From Chromatocurvus halotolerans (lineage in GTDB: Bacteria; Pseudomonadota; Gammaproteobacteria; Pseudomonadales; Halieaceae): DNA of 64,000 nucleotides. The notes below the pieces were generated by a model. The model worked only from the letters and a program-made list of their open reading frames with translations, was not told the origin of the DNA and did not search any database. The translations under genes and the position numbers were made by a program. Location of the stretch: the NCBI RefSeq assembly GCF_004340525.1, contig NZ_SLWX01000008.1, positions 62,001-126,000 on the forward strand. The letters run 5' to 3'. The first letter of the stretch is position 1. Each line of letters starts with the position of its first letter. Positions 1 to 9,212 of the stretch are shown one piece after another.

Positions 1-603
1 TGCCAGTTGATTGACGGTGCCATCAAACGCAGCCGCGGCGTCCAGGCGCGTATCACCAAAACGAAAGCGTGCCCGGGCGCCCCAGCGTGAAATACGCTCG
101 GGCCGGTCCTGCGTGAAGACCACCTCACGGCGGCGCACCGCATCAAAGCGATCCGTCACCTGTACGCCATCGAGCACGCCCCAGGCCACGGTCTGCTTGC
201 CCAGCGTCAGCTGGGTCGTGCGTTTGCGCCAGCTGAGCGTGGCGGCATCGATTTCGACGCGGACATCATTGCCCGACTGCCAGGGCTCGGACACAGTGCT
301 GTAGGTCTCCCGGGTACCAAGGCCAGTGTCGCTGGCTGCGCCCTCCAGACGCAGGCGGCCTTCGGCAGACCAGGTACGGCCCATTCGCAGCTGAGTCTCT
401 GGCAGCAGGATGACACGCAGCTGCGACACGCCACCCCGGGTTGCGGCGGCTATCACGCTTTCTGTCTGCAGTGAACTGCTGCTGCGCAGGGGTGCCGCCG
501 TCGCCTCGAGCGCAAGCAGGGCCGCAAGCATTGACGCAGAGAGTCGTGACAGGCGCATGACTGAGCGGCGCCTCGTGCTCGTCGGGGCGGGTGACAGATC
601 CAT
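1..603 (-). CDS. Outer-membrane beta-barrel protein, DUF1302-like (N-terminal part only)
   Basis: The frame is open from an ATG at 603 to the left edge, so only about 200 residues are visible. The first 40 contain a basic stretch and a hydrophobic signal segment ending near ATAAP. An inner ATG at 558 would give a more usual signal peptide, but the start at 603 has an AAGG ribosome-binding site 8-9 bases upstream. The rest alternates charged and aromatic residues as in a barrel (for example LTLGKQTVAWG, RISRWGARARFRFG). The gene lies 11 bp after a LolA-like gene and an RND exporter, the usual place for DUF1302-type outer-membrane proteins in such operons. It is probably the outer-membrane component or partner of that exporter. 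The family call rests mainly on context. Confidence 0.6.
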   Translation of the reverse strand, partial: MDLSPAPTSTRRRSVMRLSRLSASMLAALLALEATAAPLRSSSSLQTESVIAAATRGGVSQLRVILLPETQLRMGRTWSAEGRLRLEGAASDTGLGTRETYSTVSEPWQSGNDVRVEIDAATLSWRKRTTQLTLGKQTVAWGVLDGVQVTDRFDAVRRREVVFTQDRPERISRWGARARFRFGDTRLDAAAAFDGTVNQLA

Positions 604-614
604 GGAGTGCCTTG

Positions 615-1433
615 TCAGTCGAGGTAGGGTACGCCGTAGGCGAGGGACTCGGCGTCGAATACGCTGTCGTCAAGGTGCGGCCTGTGCTGCATGTCTGTGA
701 AATACACGACGGTGGTATGGCCGCTCTGCAGCTGGTCCACCGTAAAGCGCATCGCGGTCCAGGCGCCGCCAACGGTGTCGAGTTCCTCAACGACAATATG
801 CTTCAGAGGGTCACCGTCAGCATCAAGGTAGGTGATATCCACCGGAAAGTTGCGCTCGGTGTCGATCAGTGCGGTGAATCGCGAGTAGCCGGTTTCTGCA
901 ATGATCCGGGCTGACTGCGCCTCACCCTCGAGCCGCGCGTAGCGAATGCCGTCGACAGTCTCCTCCCGCGCTGACGTGAATATCCAGTCTTCCAGACCAA
1001 ATTTGAAATCATCCTTGATATCACCGTAGGACAGATCGGTTCCCATGAAGTAGTCACCGCGATCTGACACTGGCAGGCGCCGCACGCGCCCGGTAGCGGG
1101 CAGGTACAGCCAGTTCTCGTCATCGCCGACCCGGTGGTCAAAGGTGAGGAAAGCTGTGTCGCTGATCATGGCTGGCTGGGTAAAGAAAATGGCAATGCGG
1201 ATTGTCTCCGGCGTGTCCGAGTGGAACATCAGCGCCTCGCGCTGGCGCGTATCGCCGGATCCGTTGCGCATCGCGAAATGCATGGTGCCCACCCGGCCCT
1301 CGTTGGCCGGGCGCGCAGCGATTGCCTGCGCGGTTGCCAGCGCGGCAGGATCGGAGGCCCCTCCCGCCACAGCGGCACCGGTGCCTGCGGCCAAAAAGAG
1401 GGATAGCATGAACTGTCTAGGCGTGAGCAACAT
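615..1433 (-). CDS. LolA-like outer membrane lipoprotein-sorting protein
   Basis: The product has 272 residues with a signal peptide (MLLTPRQFMLSLFLAAGTGA, cleavage near AVAGG). The body resembles the LolA-like fold proteins (COG2834, outer membrane lipoprotein-sorting) found next to MMPL/RND exporters. Examples are the stretches MHFAMRNGSG and FGLEDWIFTSAR, and the closing LDDSVFDAESLAYGVPYLD. The frame could begin at 1520, but the first 29 residues of that version are arginine/proline-rich and lie inside the upstream gene. The ATG at 1433 starts right at the signal peptide and overlaps the RND gene by 17 bp, which suggests translational coupling. It is likely a periplasmic carrier of lipid or another hydrophobic molecule working with the exporter. 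The cargo is unknown. Confidence 0.8.
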   Translation of the reverse strand: MLLTPRQFMLSLFLAAGTGAAVAGGASDPAALATAQAIAARPANEGRVGTMHFAMRNGSGDTRQREALMFHSDTPETIRIAIFFTQPAMISDTAFLTFDHRVGDDENWLYLPATGRVRRLPVSDRGDYFMGTDLSYGDIKDDFKFGLEDWIFTSAREETVDGIRYARLEGEAQSARIIAETGYSRFTALIDTERNFPVDITYLDADGDPLKHIVVEELDTVGGAWTAMRFTVDQLQSGHTTVVYFTDMQHRPHLDDSVFDAESLAYGVPYLD

Positions 1434-3756
1434 GAGTCTGGCTCCGTTGGGGAATGAGTGAAATGGAGGCAATGAGGGCCGGCAGCATGACCAGCGCGCC
1501 CACCAGCGATCCGAGGGCACCGACCGCCACCAGTACGCCGAACCAGCGCAGTGGCGGCGCCGAGCTGATGCAGATCACGGCCAGTGCAAGACCCAGCGCC
1601 ACCGCCGACCAGAAGCAGGCCCGGGCGACAACGATATAGTTGCCGCTGACCGCGGCGCTTGCCTCGGGGTTGATGTCGAGCTGCCTGCGCAGCTGCGAGA
1701 CCAGGTGGATGCCGAAGTCAACGCCGAGCCCCGTGGCGATGGCGGCAGTCATGGAGGTCGCCGGCGCAATATCGATTCCGAACAGTCCCATGCAGGCGTA
1801 AACCGTCACAACGCCGACAAAGACCGGTATTACCGCGAGACTGGCAAAAATCGCCGAGCGGAAAATCACCAGCGTGGTCAGGAAAACCAGGGCGGAGGCG
1901 ACGCCAAGTCCGACAAAGTGGTTGGCGGCCAGTTGGCTCATCCAGCCATCGTTAACCGCGACGCGTCCGCTGATCTGCGCGTCCAGGCCGCTACTGGCGC
2001 GCCAGGTTTCCAGCTGGCGCTCGAGTGCGCGGACCACGGGCAGCGTGCTCCGGTAGCTGTCGGTGGAGAGCTGCGCCCGCACCAGTGCCCGGGTATGGTT
2101 GTAATCGATGTCGCGCCTGAAATCCTCGGGCGCACCGGCGGTTTCGTAAAGAAACATGTACTGGCCGGGCCCGCGTTCGCGGGTAGGCAGTTCGCCATAG
2201 CTGGCGTCAGTGAGCACCGCGTGTAGCAGGGACAGGTAGCTGTCGATGCCAGTGACATTCACGACCAGTGGCAGACTCGCCATCTCTCTGCGCAGGTCGG
2301 CAATGGCCCGCATGGCGGCTGGCGTCATCAGTCCACCGGTAGTCGGTGAGCTGACCATTACGTCCAGGAAGTTCATGCCGCCGAGGCGCGCGTTGATCGT
2401 CTCGTCGGCAATCCGCACCGGATCGTCGGCGACAAAGTAGCGCTGACGCTCGTAGTCAAATTCGGCGCGCAGGCCAAAAAAACTTAGCAGAACCAGTGCC
2501 GTGAAAGTCAGCGCCAGCGCCGTTTTCGGGCGCGACAGGGACGCGGTGGATACTGCGGCGATGGCGCGACCGATCGGCGTATCGTCTTCTTCCCGCGCGG
2601 GGCCCGCCCCGGGGCGAAGGTCAGTGAGAACCAGAATTGCCGGCAGGGCTGTGAGGCTGAACAGCCACGCGGCGGCCACGCCCACGGCAGCGTAGATGCC
2701 GAATTCGCTGATTGGCTGCATGGCGGCACCGACGGAAAGCCCGAGAAATGCGGCGATCGTGGTCAGTGTCGTCAGCGACACCGGCACAAAGGTATGTCCG
2801 AGCGCCTCGGATGCCGCCACGCGCGCGGACATTTCCGGCGAGACCCGGCGAGCCCGGAGGTAAAACACAGAAATATGCAGACTATCGGCTACCGCGATCG
2901 CCATGATGACGACCGGAAGAGCCGTGGTAATGAGGTAGTAACTCGAGCCCAGCCAGCCCATGAGACCAATGGCGACGGCGGCGGAGGAAGCGATGACAAA
3001 CAGTGGCCCGAGCAGCGCGGCGGGCCGGCGCAGCGCGAACAGCAGAATCGCCAGTACGGTGAGAATGGCTGCCGGGATAAAGATTCGCGTATCGGTATCG
3101 ACCATTGTTGCCAGACGCGCATTCATCGCGGCCACCCCCGCAACGTGAACCTGCGCCACGTCACCGGCCTCCCTCTCCGCAATCGCGCGAACCGCGGTGA
3201 CGCTTTCCACGGCGTGATTCGGGTCAACGACCGGGACAATGGCGATCAGCATGTCTCCGTTGGTCGAGGCCAGAAGGCCCGACAGCATCGGCATATTGCG
3301 AAAGCGCTGGGCCGCCAGGGCCGCGGTTTCTGCTGTCACAGGGCCGGGTTCGATAATGGGGTCGACCAGCAGGTCGCCCTGGCTGCCGCTGATGGCATTT
3401 TCCCCGGCGAGGCTCAGGACATCATTCTTCTTCACGCCATCAACCCGGCGCACGGCCTGGTCGATTCGTCGCAGCGCCTCCAGCCGCGCCGGTGTGAAGG
3501 CGCTCTCCCCGGCGGGTGCTGCGAGGCCGATAACAATGGGGTCTTCAAGTCCGAACGTGTCACGGGCAATGTCCCGGGCCAGTGCTGCCGGATGGTTGCC
3601 GGGAACGAAAGCATCTACCGATGGATCCTTGGAGACGCCTCGCAGCCCCATACCGAATACCAGCGTCAGCAGACCGCAGGCGATCAGCAGCCTGGCGGGG
3701 TGTTGCAGCTGCCGATCCATCAGCGCCCGCAGCGTGTCAGAGATCCTTGAGTGCAT
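1417..3756 (-). CDS. RND superfamily exporter (MMPL family)
   Basis: The protein has 779 residues, a normal length for the HAE3/MMPL class. Two similar halves are visible, each with one membrane helix, a large periplasmic domain and then five helices. Each fourth-helix region carries the conserved acidic motif, seen as AVADSLHISVFYLRARR in the first half and GLGVDFGIHLVSQLRR in the second. The periplasmic segment begins with the typical KDPSVDAFVPGNHPA. It is probably a proton-driven exporter of lipids or hydrophobic small molecules in the inner membrane, and it leads the operon with the LolA-like and barrel genes. The divergent LuxR gene is the nearest candidate regulator. The substrate cannot be read from the sequence. 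Confidence 0.88.
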   Translation of the reverse strand: MHSRISDTLRALMDRQLQHPARLLIACGLLTLVFGMGLRGVSKDPSVDAFVPGNHPAALARDIARDTFGLEDPIVIGLAAPAGESAFTPARLEALRRIDQAVRRVDGVKKNDVLSLAGENAISGSQGDLLVDPIIEPGPVTAETAALAAQRFRNMPMLSGLLASTNGDMLIAIVPVVDPNHAVESVTAVRAIAEREAGDVAQVHVAGVAAMNARLATMVDTDTRIFIPAAILTVLAILLFALRRPAALLGPLFVIASSAAVAIGLMGWLGSSYYLITTALPVVIMAIAVADSLHISVFYLRARRVSPEMSARVAASEALGHTFVPVSLTTLTTIAAFLGLSVGAAMQPISEFGIYAAVGVAAAWLFSLTALPAILVLTDLRPGAGPAREEDDTPIGRAIAAVSTASLSRPKTALALTFTALVLLSFFGLRAEFDYERQRYFVADDPVRIADETINARLGGMNFLDVMVSSPTTGGLMTPAAMRAIADLRREMASLPLVVNVTGIDSYLSLLHAVLTDASYGELPTRERGPGQYMFLYETAGAPEDFRRDIDYNHTRALVRAQLSTDSYRSTLPVVRALERQLETWRASSGLDAQISGRVAVNDGWMSQLAANHFVGLGVASALVFLTTLVIFRSAIFASLAVIPVFVGVVTVYACMGLFGIDIAPATSMTAAIATGLGVDFGIHLVSQLRRQLDINPEASAAVSGNYIVVARACFWSAVALGLALAVICISSAPPLRWFGVLVAVGALGSLVGALVMLPALIASISLIPQRSQTHVAHA

Positions 3757-3761
3757 GGTGT

Positions 3762-3842
3762 CAGTGCTCCTTTATCGGTTTATCGTCGTGCCGGCGTATG
3801 CAGTGACAGTGCCGGTTCGGTTCCACTGAAGCACTGGCAGTG
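3762..3842. promoter_or_regulatory. Cluster of six CAGTG/CACTG motifs in the RND-LuxR divergent region
   Basis: The 365-bp space 3757-4121 separates the RND operon from the LuxR gene and holds no credible gene. Its RND-proximal end has CAGTG at 3762, 3801, 3807 and 3838 and CACTG at 3824 and 3832. The last two motifs form an inverted pair with one base between (3832-3842). This is a plausible operator for the divergent regulator. On the other side TTGACG at 4021 could be a -35 element for the LuxR gene, but no good -10 follows it. The rest of the gap shows nothing further. Confidence 0.35.
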
Positions 3843-4121
3843 ATGCGGAGGGCCACCTGCAAGCTGCTCTGTTCCCTTAATAGCGAGAAAGCACCCCTGA
3901 TCCCCTCACAAGGACGGACACAGAGGCAGAATTTGCGCGCATGAAACACTTGCGGTAATAATTCATGGTGGATCTGGTGGGCATGAATCTCCTGCGGATG
4001 TATCGACTGGAATGAATACGTTGACGGTCTGTGCGTTTTTTCTCAAAGCTAGATCACGGCGACGGATCGCGCATTACTGTAAAGACACCAATGCGGCATC
4101 GCGTGGCGGGAAGCGCAATCT

Positions 4122-4937
4122 GTGAGTCGGCGCGCGCGGCCAAGATTGCGTGACGTCCGTCGCGCCTATCATCTGCTGGGGGAGTGTCTGGAGCACCGCG
4201 AGGATTCCACGGCCTGGCGCGCGCATCTGCTGACAGGACTGCAGGCCATGACAGGTGCGCGCGTGGCGCTTTACCTGCATGTGGATGCGCCGCTGTCAGC
4301 GGTCGAGCAGGTCTCCGAAACCCTGGCCAGCGGGTTTCTGGACGCCCGGGAGCAGGCTCTCTGGGCGCATTACCAGGCGACGGAGGCCCACCGCGATGAC
4401 CTTTTCCATCGCGGCTTCTATACCCGCGCTGGAGGCAGTAGCCGACTGGTTACCCGCAGCCTTTACGATGTTGTGGAGCGCAGCGCGTGGCAGCGCTCAC
4501 GCCATTATGGAGATTATGTGGCTGCCTGCGGTCTCGGCGACCGGATCACCTCGTCGCTGTCTCTGCCAACGGCGGGCCCGCGCTGTGAGCAGACCCTGGT
4601 ATTGCACCGGGACGCCGGGGATGGTGCATTCCCTGCTCCCGCCCGCTATCTCGTCCGGCTTGTCCATCACGGGTTGTCCGAGCTGCAGGGTCGGCTGTTG
4701 ACCCTCCCTGGCACCAGGGAGGACCTCGCAGGACTGACGCCGAGAATGCGCGAGGTTCTGATGGGTCTTCTGGCGGGCGAATCGGAGAAGCAGATTGCAT
4801 CTAGGCTGGGTTTGAGCCGGCACACGGTCAACCGTCATGTGCAGCGCGTCTACCGCCACTACGACGTTACCAGCCGTGGTCGCCTGCTGGCAAAACTGCG
4901 CTCGGGAGGGGGCGTGCAGAGCCTATCCCCCCGCTAG
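4122..4937 (+). CDS. LuxR-family transcriptional regulator
   Basis: The protein has 271 residues. The last 65 form a GerE/LuxR helix-turn-helix: [20 protein letters not shown], then [20 protein letters not shown]. The first 190 residues match no sensor domain I recognise; they are not a receiver domain, since there is no phospho-acceptor Asp context. The start is GTG at 4122 with GGGAAG about 8 bases upstream. The gene is divergent from the RND exporter operon, so it may control that operon. Its 3' end overlaps the convergent purT by 15 bp. The ligand is unknown. Confidence 0.8.
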   Translation: MSRRARPRLRDVRRAYHLLGECLEHREDSTAWRAHLLTGLQAMTGARVALYLHVDAPLSAVEQVSETLASGFLDAREQALWAHYQATEAHRDDLFHRGFYTRAGGSSRLVTRSLYDVVERSAWQRSRHYGDYVAACGLGDRITSSLSLPTAGPRCEQTLVLHRDAGDGAFPAPARYLVRLVHHGLSELQGRLLTLPGTREDLAGLTPRMREVLMGLLAGESEKQIASRLGLSRHTVNRHVQRVYRHYDVTSRGRLLAKLRSGGGVQSLSPR

Positions 4938-6113
4938 ATCAACATCAATTTTCCCGATAACCCGCAATGCTTTCTCTACAGCCCCCGCTGTGCTGTCGCT
5001 CAGCGCCAGCGCCACACCCATGCGACGTTCACCCTGCACCTCGGGCTTCCCGAAAAGGCGCAGATGGGTATCCGGCTCTTCCAGTGCGGCGGCCAGATTG
5101 CCGAAACGTATGTCGGTGGCGTTGCCTTCGACCAGCAGAACCGCGGACGCGGCGGGGCCACGCTGGCGTATCAGCGGCACCGGCAGACCGAGAATGGCCC
5201 GGGCGTGCAGTGCAAACTCCGAGAGATCCTGTGAGACCAGGGTCACGAGGCCGGTATCGTGGGGCCGTGGCGAGACCTCGCTGAAGTACACCTCATCGCC
5301 GCGAACGAACAGCTCTACACCAAAGATGCCGTGTCCACCGAGCGCGGCGGTTACCGCTGCCGCGACCTCCCGGGCCCGCTCGAGTGCCTGCGGATTCATG
5401 ACCTGCGGCTGCCAGGATTCGCGGTAGTCACCGCGCTCCTGGCGGTGGCCGATGGGCTCGCAGAATGCGGTGCCATCGCGATGACGCACCGTCAGCAGTG
5501 TGATTTCGTAGTCAAAATCGATGAAGCCCTCGACGATAACCGTGCCGGCTCCGCTGCGCCCTCCCGACTGGGCATGTTCCCAGGCCCTGTCGATATCGTC
5601 GGCGGATCGCACTGTGCTCTGGCCCTTGCCCGATGAGGACATGATGGGCTTGACCACGCAGGGCACGCCGATGTCGTCTACCGCAGCCCGGTAAGATTCC
5701 CGGGTTGCGGCAAAGCGGTACGGCGACGTCGGCAGCCCCAGTTCCTCTGCCGCAAGTCGCCGTATGCCCTCGCGGTTCATCGTCAGCTGCGCAGCGCGGG
5801 CGGTGGGTACGACGTGCCAGCCCACGGACTCCAGCCGTACCAGCTCGTCGGTCGCAATGGCCTCGATTTCCGGCACGATCAGCTGCGGCTTCTCGCTCTC
5901 CACCAGCGCACGCAGCGCTGCGCCATCCAGCATGTTGATGACGTGGCTTCGGTGGGCAATCTGCATGGCCGGGGCATTGGCGTAGCGGTCAACGGCGATC
6001 ACCTCGCAGCCAAGGCGCATGAGTTCGATGGCGACTTCCTTGCCCAGTTCACCGCTGCCAAGCAGCATGATACGGGTGGCGCCAGGAGCGAGCGGTGTGC
6101 CGATGGTTGTCAT
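4923..6113 (-). CDS. purT: Formate-dependent phosphoribosylglycinamide formyltransferase 2
   Basis: PurT makes formyl-GAR from GAR, formate and ATP in purine synthesis, as the folate-independent alternative to PurN. The 396-residue product has the family's usual length and ATP-grasp layout. The N-terminal nucleotide-binding segment reads [20 protein letters not shown] followed by [16 protein letters not shown]. The central part has [15 protein letters not shown], and the substrate-side segment is [14 protein letters not shown]. The C-terminus has the typical [18 protein letters not shown]. The gene is single, running convergent with the LuxR regulator. The CBS gene, on the same strand, lies 9 bp upstream, so read-through from the DUF1538 unit is possible. 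Confidence 0.95.
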   Translation of the reverse strand: MTTIGTPLAPGATRIMLLGSGELGKEVAIELMRLGCEVIAVDRYANAPAMQIAHRSHVINMLDGAALRALVESEKPQLIVPEIEAIATDELVRLESVGWHVVPTARAAQLTMNREGIRRLAAEELGLPTSPYRFAATRESYRAAVDDIGVPCVVKPIMSSSGKGQSTVRSADDIDRAWEHAQSGGRSGAGTVIVEGFIDFDYEITLLTVRHRDGTAFCEPIGHRQERGDYRESWQPQVMNPQALERAREVAAAVTAALGGHGIFGVELFVRGDEVYFSEVSPRPHDTGLVTLVSQDLSEFALHARAILGLPVPLIRQRGPAASAVLLVEGNATDIRFGNLAAALEEPDTHLRLFGKPEVQGERRMGVALALSDSTAGAVEKALRVIGKIDVDLAGG

Positions 6114-6122
6114 GTCAGCGCC

Positions 6123-6524
6123 TTACTGTTCGATCAGCCTCAGTACATCACGCACGAGGTCGTTGGTGGTGATGATGCCCACGGCCTGGTTGTTCTCAGT
6201 GACCAGCAGGCGCTTCACGTTGTGGCCGTGCATCATGTGTGCCGCGTGCCGCGTGGCCAGGTCCGGGTGTACGGAGAGCGCCGGTTTGGCACACACATCG
6301 TAGACGTTGACCAGATCGATGTCGCCTTCCTCGGCGATGATGGTTTTGAGAATATGGGTATACGTGAGAAGACCAAAGGCGTCGTGACTATCATGCCGGT
6401 CAACCACCAGGCTCTTCACGTTGCGGTCCCGCATCATCAACAGCGCCTCGCGCAGCGTACTGAACGGCGAGATCGTGACGATGTCTCTTACCATGACATC
6501 CCTGACCAGTTTCCTCAAAGCCAT
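6123..6524 (-). CDS. Two-CBS-domain protein
   Basis: The protein is 133 residues, consisting almost wholly of a tandem CBS (Bateman) pair. The first repeat covers roughly residues 8-65 (VRDIVTISPFSTLREALLMM). The second covers 75-130 and ends with TENNQAVGIITTNDLVRDVL. Such pairs bind adenine nucleotides and often gate transporters. The gene lies 3 bp behind the P-II-like gene and is the last of the DUF1538/P-II/CBS unit, so it probably adds an energy-state input to the same transporter. No catalytic domain is attached. Confidence 0.85.
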   Translation of the reverse strand: MALRKLVRDVMVRDIVTISPFSTLREALLMMRDRNVKSLVVDRHDSHDAFGLLTYTHILKTIIAEEGDIDLVNVYDVCAKPALSVHPDLATRHAAHMMHGHNVKRLLVTENNQAVGIITTNDLVRDVLRLIEQ

Positions 6525-6527
6525 ACC

Positions 6528-6884
6528 CTAATTCTCCTCATCCAGGTCATGCATATGTTGTTCGAACTTCATCACCTGCGACATTTCGATGCCGGTGAGG
6601 TGATCGATACCCATACTGAAAGCGATTCCGCGGGAATTACCGTCGTCCACGAGAACGTCGCGCATGGCTTTCAGAATCGGCTGTGACAGCTGCTTGGCCA
6701 CCACCATCAACAGTACCGACTGGCTGCCCTCAAACGTGAGGCCCAGGAAGGTCTTGCGGTTTTCGTCGCCAATACCGCGTCCAGTCAGTATGGTAATGCC
6801 GGAGGCGCCGGCTTTTTTGGCTTTTTCGATGGCGGCCTGCTCCAGGTCGTCAGGGGCGATCACCACTACGGCACAGAATTTCAT
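6528..6884 (-). CDS. P-II-like regulatory protein
   Basis: The protein is 118 residues with the beta-alpha-beta layout of P-II proteins: FCAVVVIAPDDLEQAAIEKA, then AGASGITILTGRGIG, and a late VLLMVVAKQLSQPILKAM. The T-loop position (about residues 36-50) is short and lacks the uridylylated tyrosine of GlnB/GlnK, so this is a P-II-like protein rather than a nitrogen regulator proper. Its start codon overlaps the stop of the DUF1538 gene (ATGA at 6881-6884), so the two are translationally coupled. By analogy with other transporter-linked P-II-like proteins, it likely binds a nucleotide and controls the membrane partner. The ligand is unknown. Confidence 0.82.
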   Translation of the reverse strand: MKFCAVVVIAPDDLEQAAIEKAKKAGASGITILTGRGIGDENRKTFLGLTFEGSQSVLLMVVAKQLSQPILKAMRDVLVDDGNSRGIAFSMGIDHLTGIEMSQVMKFEQHMHDLDEEN

Positions 6885-8365
6885 GGGTCTGATCTCCTTC
6901 TCTTCGATGCCGCCTCAACCACCAGGGCATACAGCATCACGGAAATGATGGGGAATATGGAGGCGAAAGCAATCAGCCCGAAACCGTCGAGCAGCGCGCT
7001 GCGACCGTCGATCGAGCTTGCAAGACCAATACCGAGTGCGGTTACCAGTGGCACCGTGACTTCGGATGTGGTGACGCCACCGAGATCGAAGGCCAGCGCC
7101 GTAATATAGCGCGGAGACACGAAGGTCAGAATCAACACGACAAGATACGCAGTCATGATGTAGTGGTGAATCGAGTGGCCCCCAATGATGCGGAACACAC
7201 CGACGCTGATGCCGATGGCAACGCCGAGCGCAACCACGAGGCGAATCACGTTGCCCTTGAGCTTGCCCGGCGCCGCCTGCTGGGCCTGATCGCCGATCGC
7301 GATCAGCGCGGGTTCCGCCATGGTGGTGGCAAAGCCGATCATGAAGGCGAACAGTAGGATGAGCAGGTTCTCGTTTCTCTCGATCAACTGCTCCGCCATG
7401 AGCGTGCCGACAGGGAACAGCCCGAGCTTGAGGCCCACCACGAAGGCATACAGCCCGAAAAGCACCAGCAGAAAACCCAGCCCGACGCGTGCGGCATTGG
7501 CGAGGGGCTTGCGCAGCACTACGTACTGGAAAAAGAGAACCACCAGGATCATGGGCAGGATGTCGCGCAGCATTTCCGCCAGGTCAAGCAGCATGCCCAG
7601 CGCCCAGTGCAGTTCGCGTGAGCCGGACGCAGCCAGGCTGACTGCCTCTGTCCCTGCCACGCTGTAGACCCAGATACCATAGAACTGGACGCTGATCATC
7701 GGCACCATAACCGCAAGGGCCACCAGGCCGAAGCCGTCGCGCAGCGGGTTGCGTCCGGCGATGGAATTGGCCAGCCCCAGCCCCAGCGCGGCTATCAGGG
7801 GCACAGTGACAATGTTCGTGGTGACACCGCCGGAGTCGTAGGCAAGGCCGACGATTTCCGCCGGGGCGAACCCGGTGACGCAGAGCACGATGACGTAGCC
7901 GCCGATCATCAGCCAGTGAATGGGCCAGCCGTAGACAATGCGCACAATGCCCAGGGCAATCACCGCGCCCACGGACAGGGCCACGATCACCCTCAGGGTA
8001 ATGCCGTTGACCCGGCCCTCGCTGATCCGCTCCGCCTGCTCGGCCACGGCGATCAGTGCCGGCTCCGCCACGACAGCGGCAAAGCCCAGGGAGAATCCGA
8101 AGACCATCAGTAAAAGTACCGAGCCGCGGCGTGCAAACTGGTTGGCGAGACTCTTGCCGGCAGGAAAAATGCTCAGCTCAAGGCCCTGCAGAAACAGCGC
8201 GATGCCTATCGCCACGATTACCAGGCCCAGGCACAGGCTCGGCAGATCCGGTGGCAGTGAGCGGAAAATGGCCAGCTGGAAGAAGACGACCACTAGCACG
8301 ATGGGCATCAGGTTGCGCAATGCGTGTAAAAATTGCGCATGGAGCTGCTTCAGGAAATACAGCAA
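6881..8365 (-). CDS. DUF1538 family integral membrane protein (duplicated)
   Basis: The protein has 494 residues and about 12-14 membrane helices. It is an internal duplication of DUF1538. Both halves contain AEPALIA (VAEPALIAVAEQAE and MAEPALIAIGDQAQ) and a GGVTT loop (YDSGGVTTNIVTVPLIAALG and FDLGGVTTSEVTVPLVTALG). Each half then has a related RDGFGL or LDGFGL stretch. This two-fold repeat with conserved glycine/threonine loops suggests an inverted- or tandem-repeat transporter. The gene comes first in a coupled unit with the P-II-like and CBS genes. The substrate is unknown. The 163 bp upstream (8366-8528) hold no gene and probably contain the promoter. Confidence 0.85.
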   Translation of the reverse strand: MLYFLKQLHAQFLHALRNLMPIVLVVVFFQLAIFRSLPPDLPSLCLGLVIVAIGIALFLQGLELSIFPAGKSLANQFARRGSVLLLMVFGFSLGFAAVVAEPALIAVAEQAERISEGRVNGITLRVIVALSVGAVIALGIVRIVYGWPIHWLMIGGYVIVLCVTGFAPAEIVGLAYDSGGVTTNIVTVPLIAALGLGLANSIAGRNPLRDGFGLVALAVMVPMISVQFYGIWVYSVAGTEAVSLAASGSRELHWALGMLLDLAEMLRDILPMILVVLFFQYVVLRKPLANAARVGLGFLLVLFGLYAFVVGLKLGLFPVGTLMAEQLIERNENLLILLFAFMIGFATTMAEPALIAIGDQAQQAAPGKLKGNVIRLVVALGVAIGISVGVFRIIGGHSIHHYIMTAYLVVLILTFVSPRYITALAFDLGGVTTSEVTVPLVTALGIGLASSIDGRSALLDGFGLIAFASIFPIISVMLYALVVEAASKRRRSDP

Positions 8366-8528
8366 GAATAAGCATCCGGCCAGATCGACGAGGCTATCAT
8401 ACCGTCTCCCTGCGGAGATTTCCCGGGCCTGTTACGGGCGGTCCGACAATCGCGCGTCTGAAGCGATTACTGCCAAGCGGGCTATGAAAACGGCTGGCGC
8501 CGCCTCCGGCCGGGTTTCCGGTCCGCGA

Positions 8529-9212
8529 TCATAAAAGATCCCCGAGGCAAATTCCCGCGCCGCGCGAACTGGCGTGGGCGAGCAGCAGTTCCGCTGTGGC
8601 CAGCGCATCGCCAAGCGCATTGTGCGCCGCGTGACCATCCAGCCCGTAGCGCGCTCTGCAGCCCGTCAGTGTGAGGTCGCCTGCGCGGGGCGTCATGCTG
8701 CGGCGTGACAGCAGGCGCTGCTCGGCCCTCAGGGTATCGACAACAGGCAGCAGCAGGGGCGTGCCGTGGCAGGAACAGGCAATGGGATCGAGAAATGCCA
8801 GGTCGAGACGGGCATTGTGGAACACCAGAATCCGCCCGCGGGCGGCCTGCAGGAGTGCGTCGAGTGCGCTCTCTGGCTTCTCGCCATCCGCCAGATCCAG
8901 GTCGCGGAGCTGGTGGATAACCGCACTCTGTCCCACACTGCTGCTGGCACGCAGTACCCGGTGGCTTGCGCTGCCAAGGTCAATGGCTCCGGTGCGCACA
9001 GCCACCCAGCCCAGGCTCAGCAGCTCGCCCTGCTGCGGGTCCAGCGAAGACATCTCGGCATCCACCACCAGAAAGTCCAGCGATCGCCAGTCCGTGCGCG
9101 GCGACGGCAATCCTGCCTGCCAGCAATCCATCAGCGCGCCGGGCCGCAACCGCTTGCGGCGGCGAAAACGTGCCACTCTCAGTCCGAGCAGCTGCGGCGC
9201 GACCACACTCAA
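8529..9212 (-). CDS. DnaQ-like 3'-5' exonuclease (DEDDh)
   Basis: The protein has 227 residues. The three exonuclease motifs are present: ExoI FLVVDAEMSSLDPQQGELLS (D-x-E), ExoII VFHNARLDLAFLD, and ExoIII HAAHNALGDALATAELL with the DEDDh histidine and aspartate. It belongs to the epsilon-like exonuclease superfamily. No polymerase-binding tail is evident, so a stand-alone RNA or DNA trimming role is as likely as proofreading. Its start overlaps the stop of the CBS/nucleotidyltransferase gene by 4 bp, and it ends the symporter operon. The same pairing of genes is commonly seen downstream of VC_2705-type symporters, but the functional link is not clear. Confidence 0.85.
   Translation of the reverse strand: MSVVAPQLLGLRVARFRRRKRLRPGALMDCWQAGLPSPRTDWRSLDFLVVDAEMSSLDPQQGELLSLGWVAVRTGAIDLGSASHRVLRASSSVGQSAVIHQLRDLDLADGEKPESALDALLQAARGRILVFHNARLDLAFLDPIACSCHGTPLLLPVVDTLRAEQRLLSRRSMTPRAGDLTLTGCRARYGLDGHAAHNALGDALATAELLLAHASSRGAGICLGDLL

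Noticed and set aside
1434-1520. Upstream extension of the LolA-like protein by 29 residues
   Set aside because: The extension is arginine/proline-rich, overlaps the RND gene and would bury the signal peptide.
3872-3892. Possible third copy of the dispersed repeat (CCCTTAATAGCGAGAAAGC)
   Set aside because: Only the first part resembles the repeat; the palindrome and the T-run are missing, so similarity is too short to claim.
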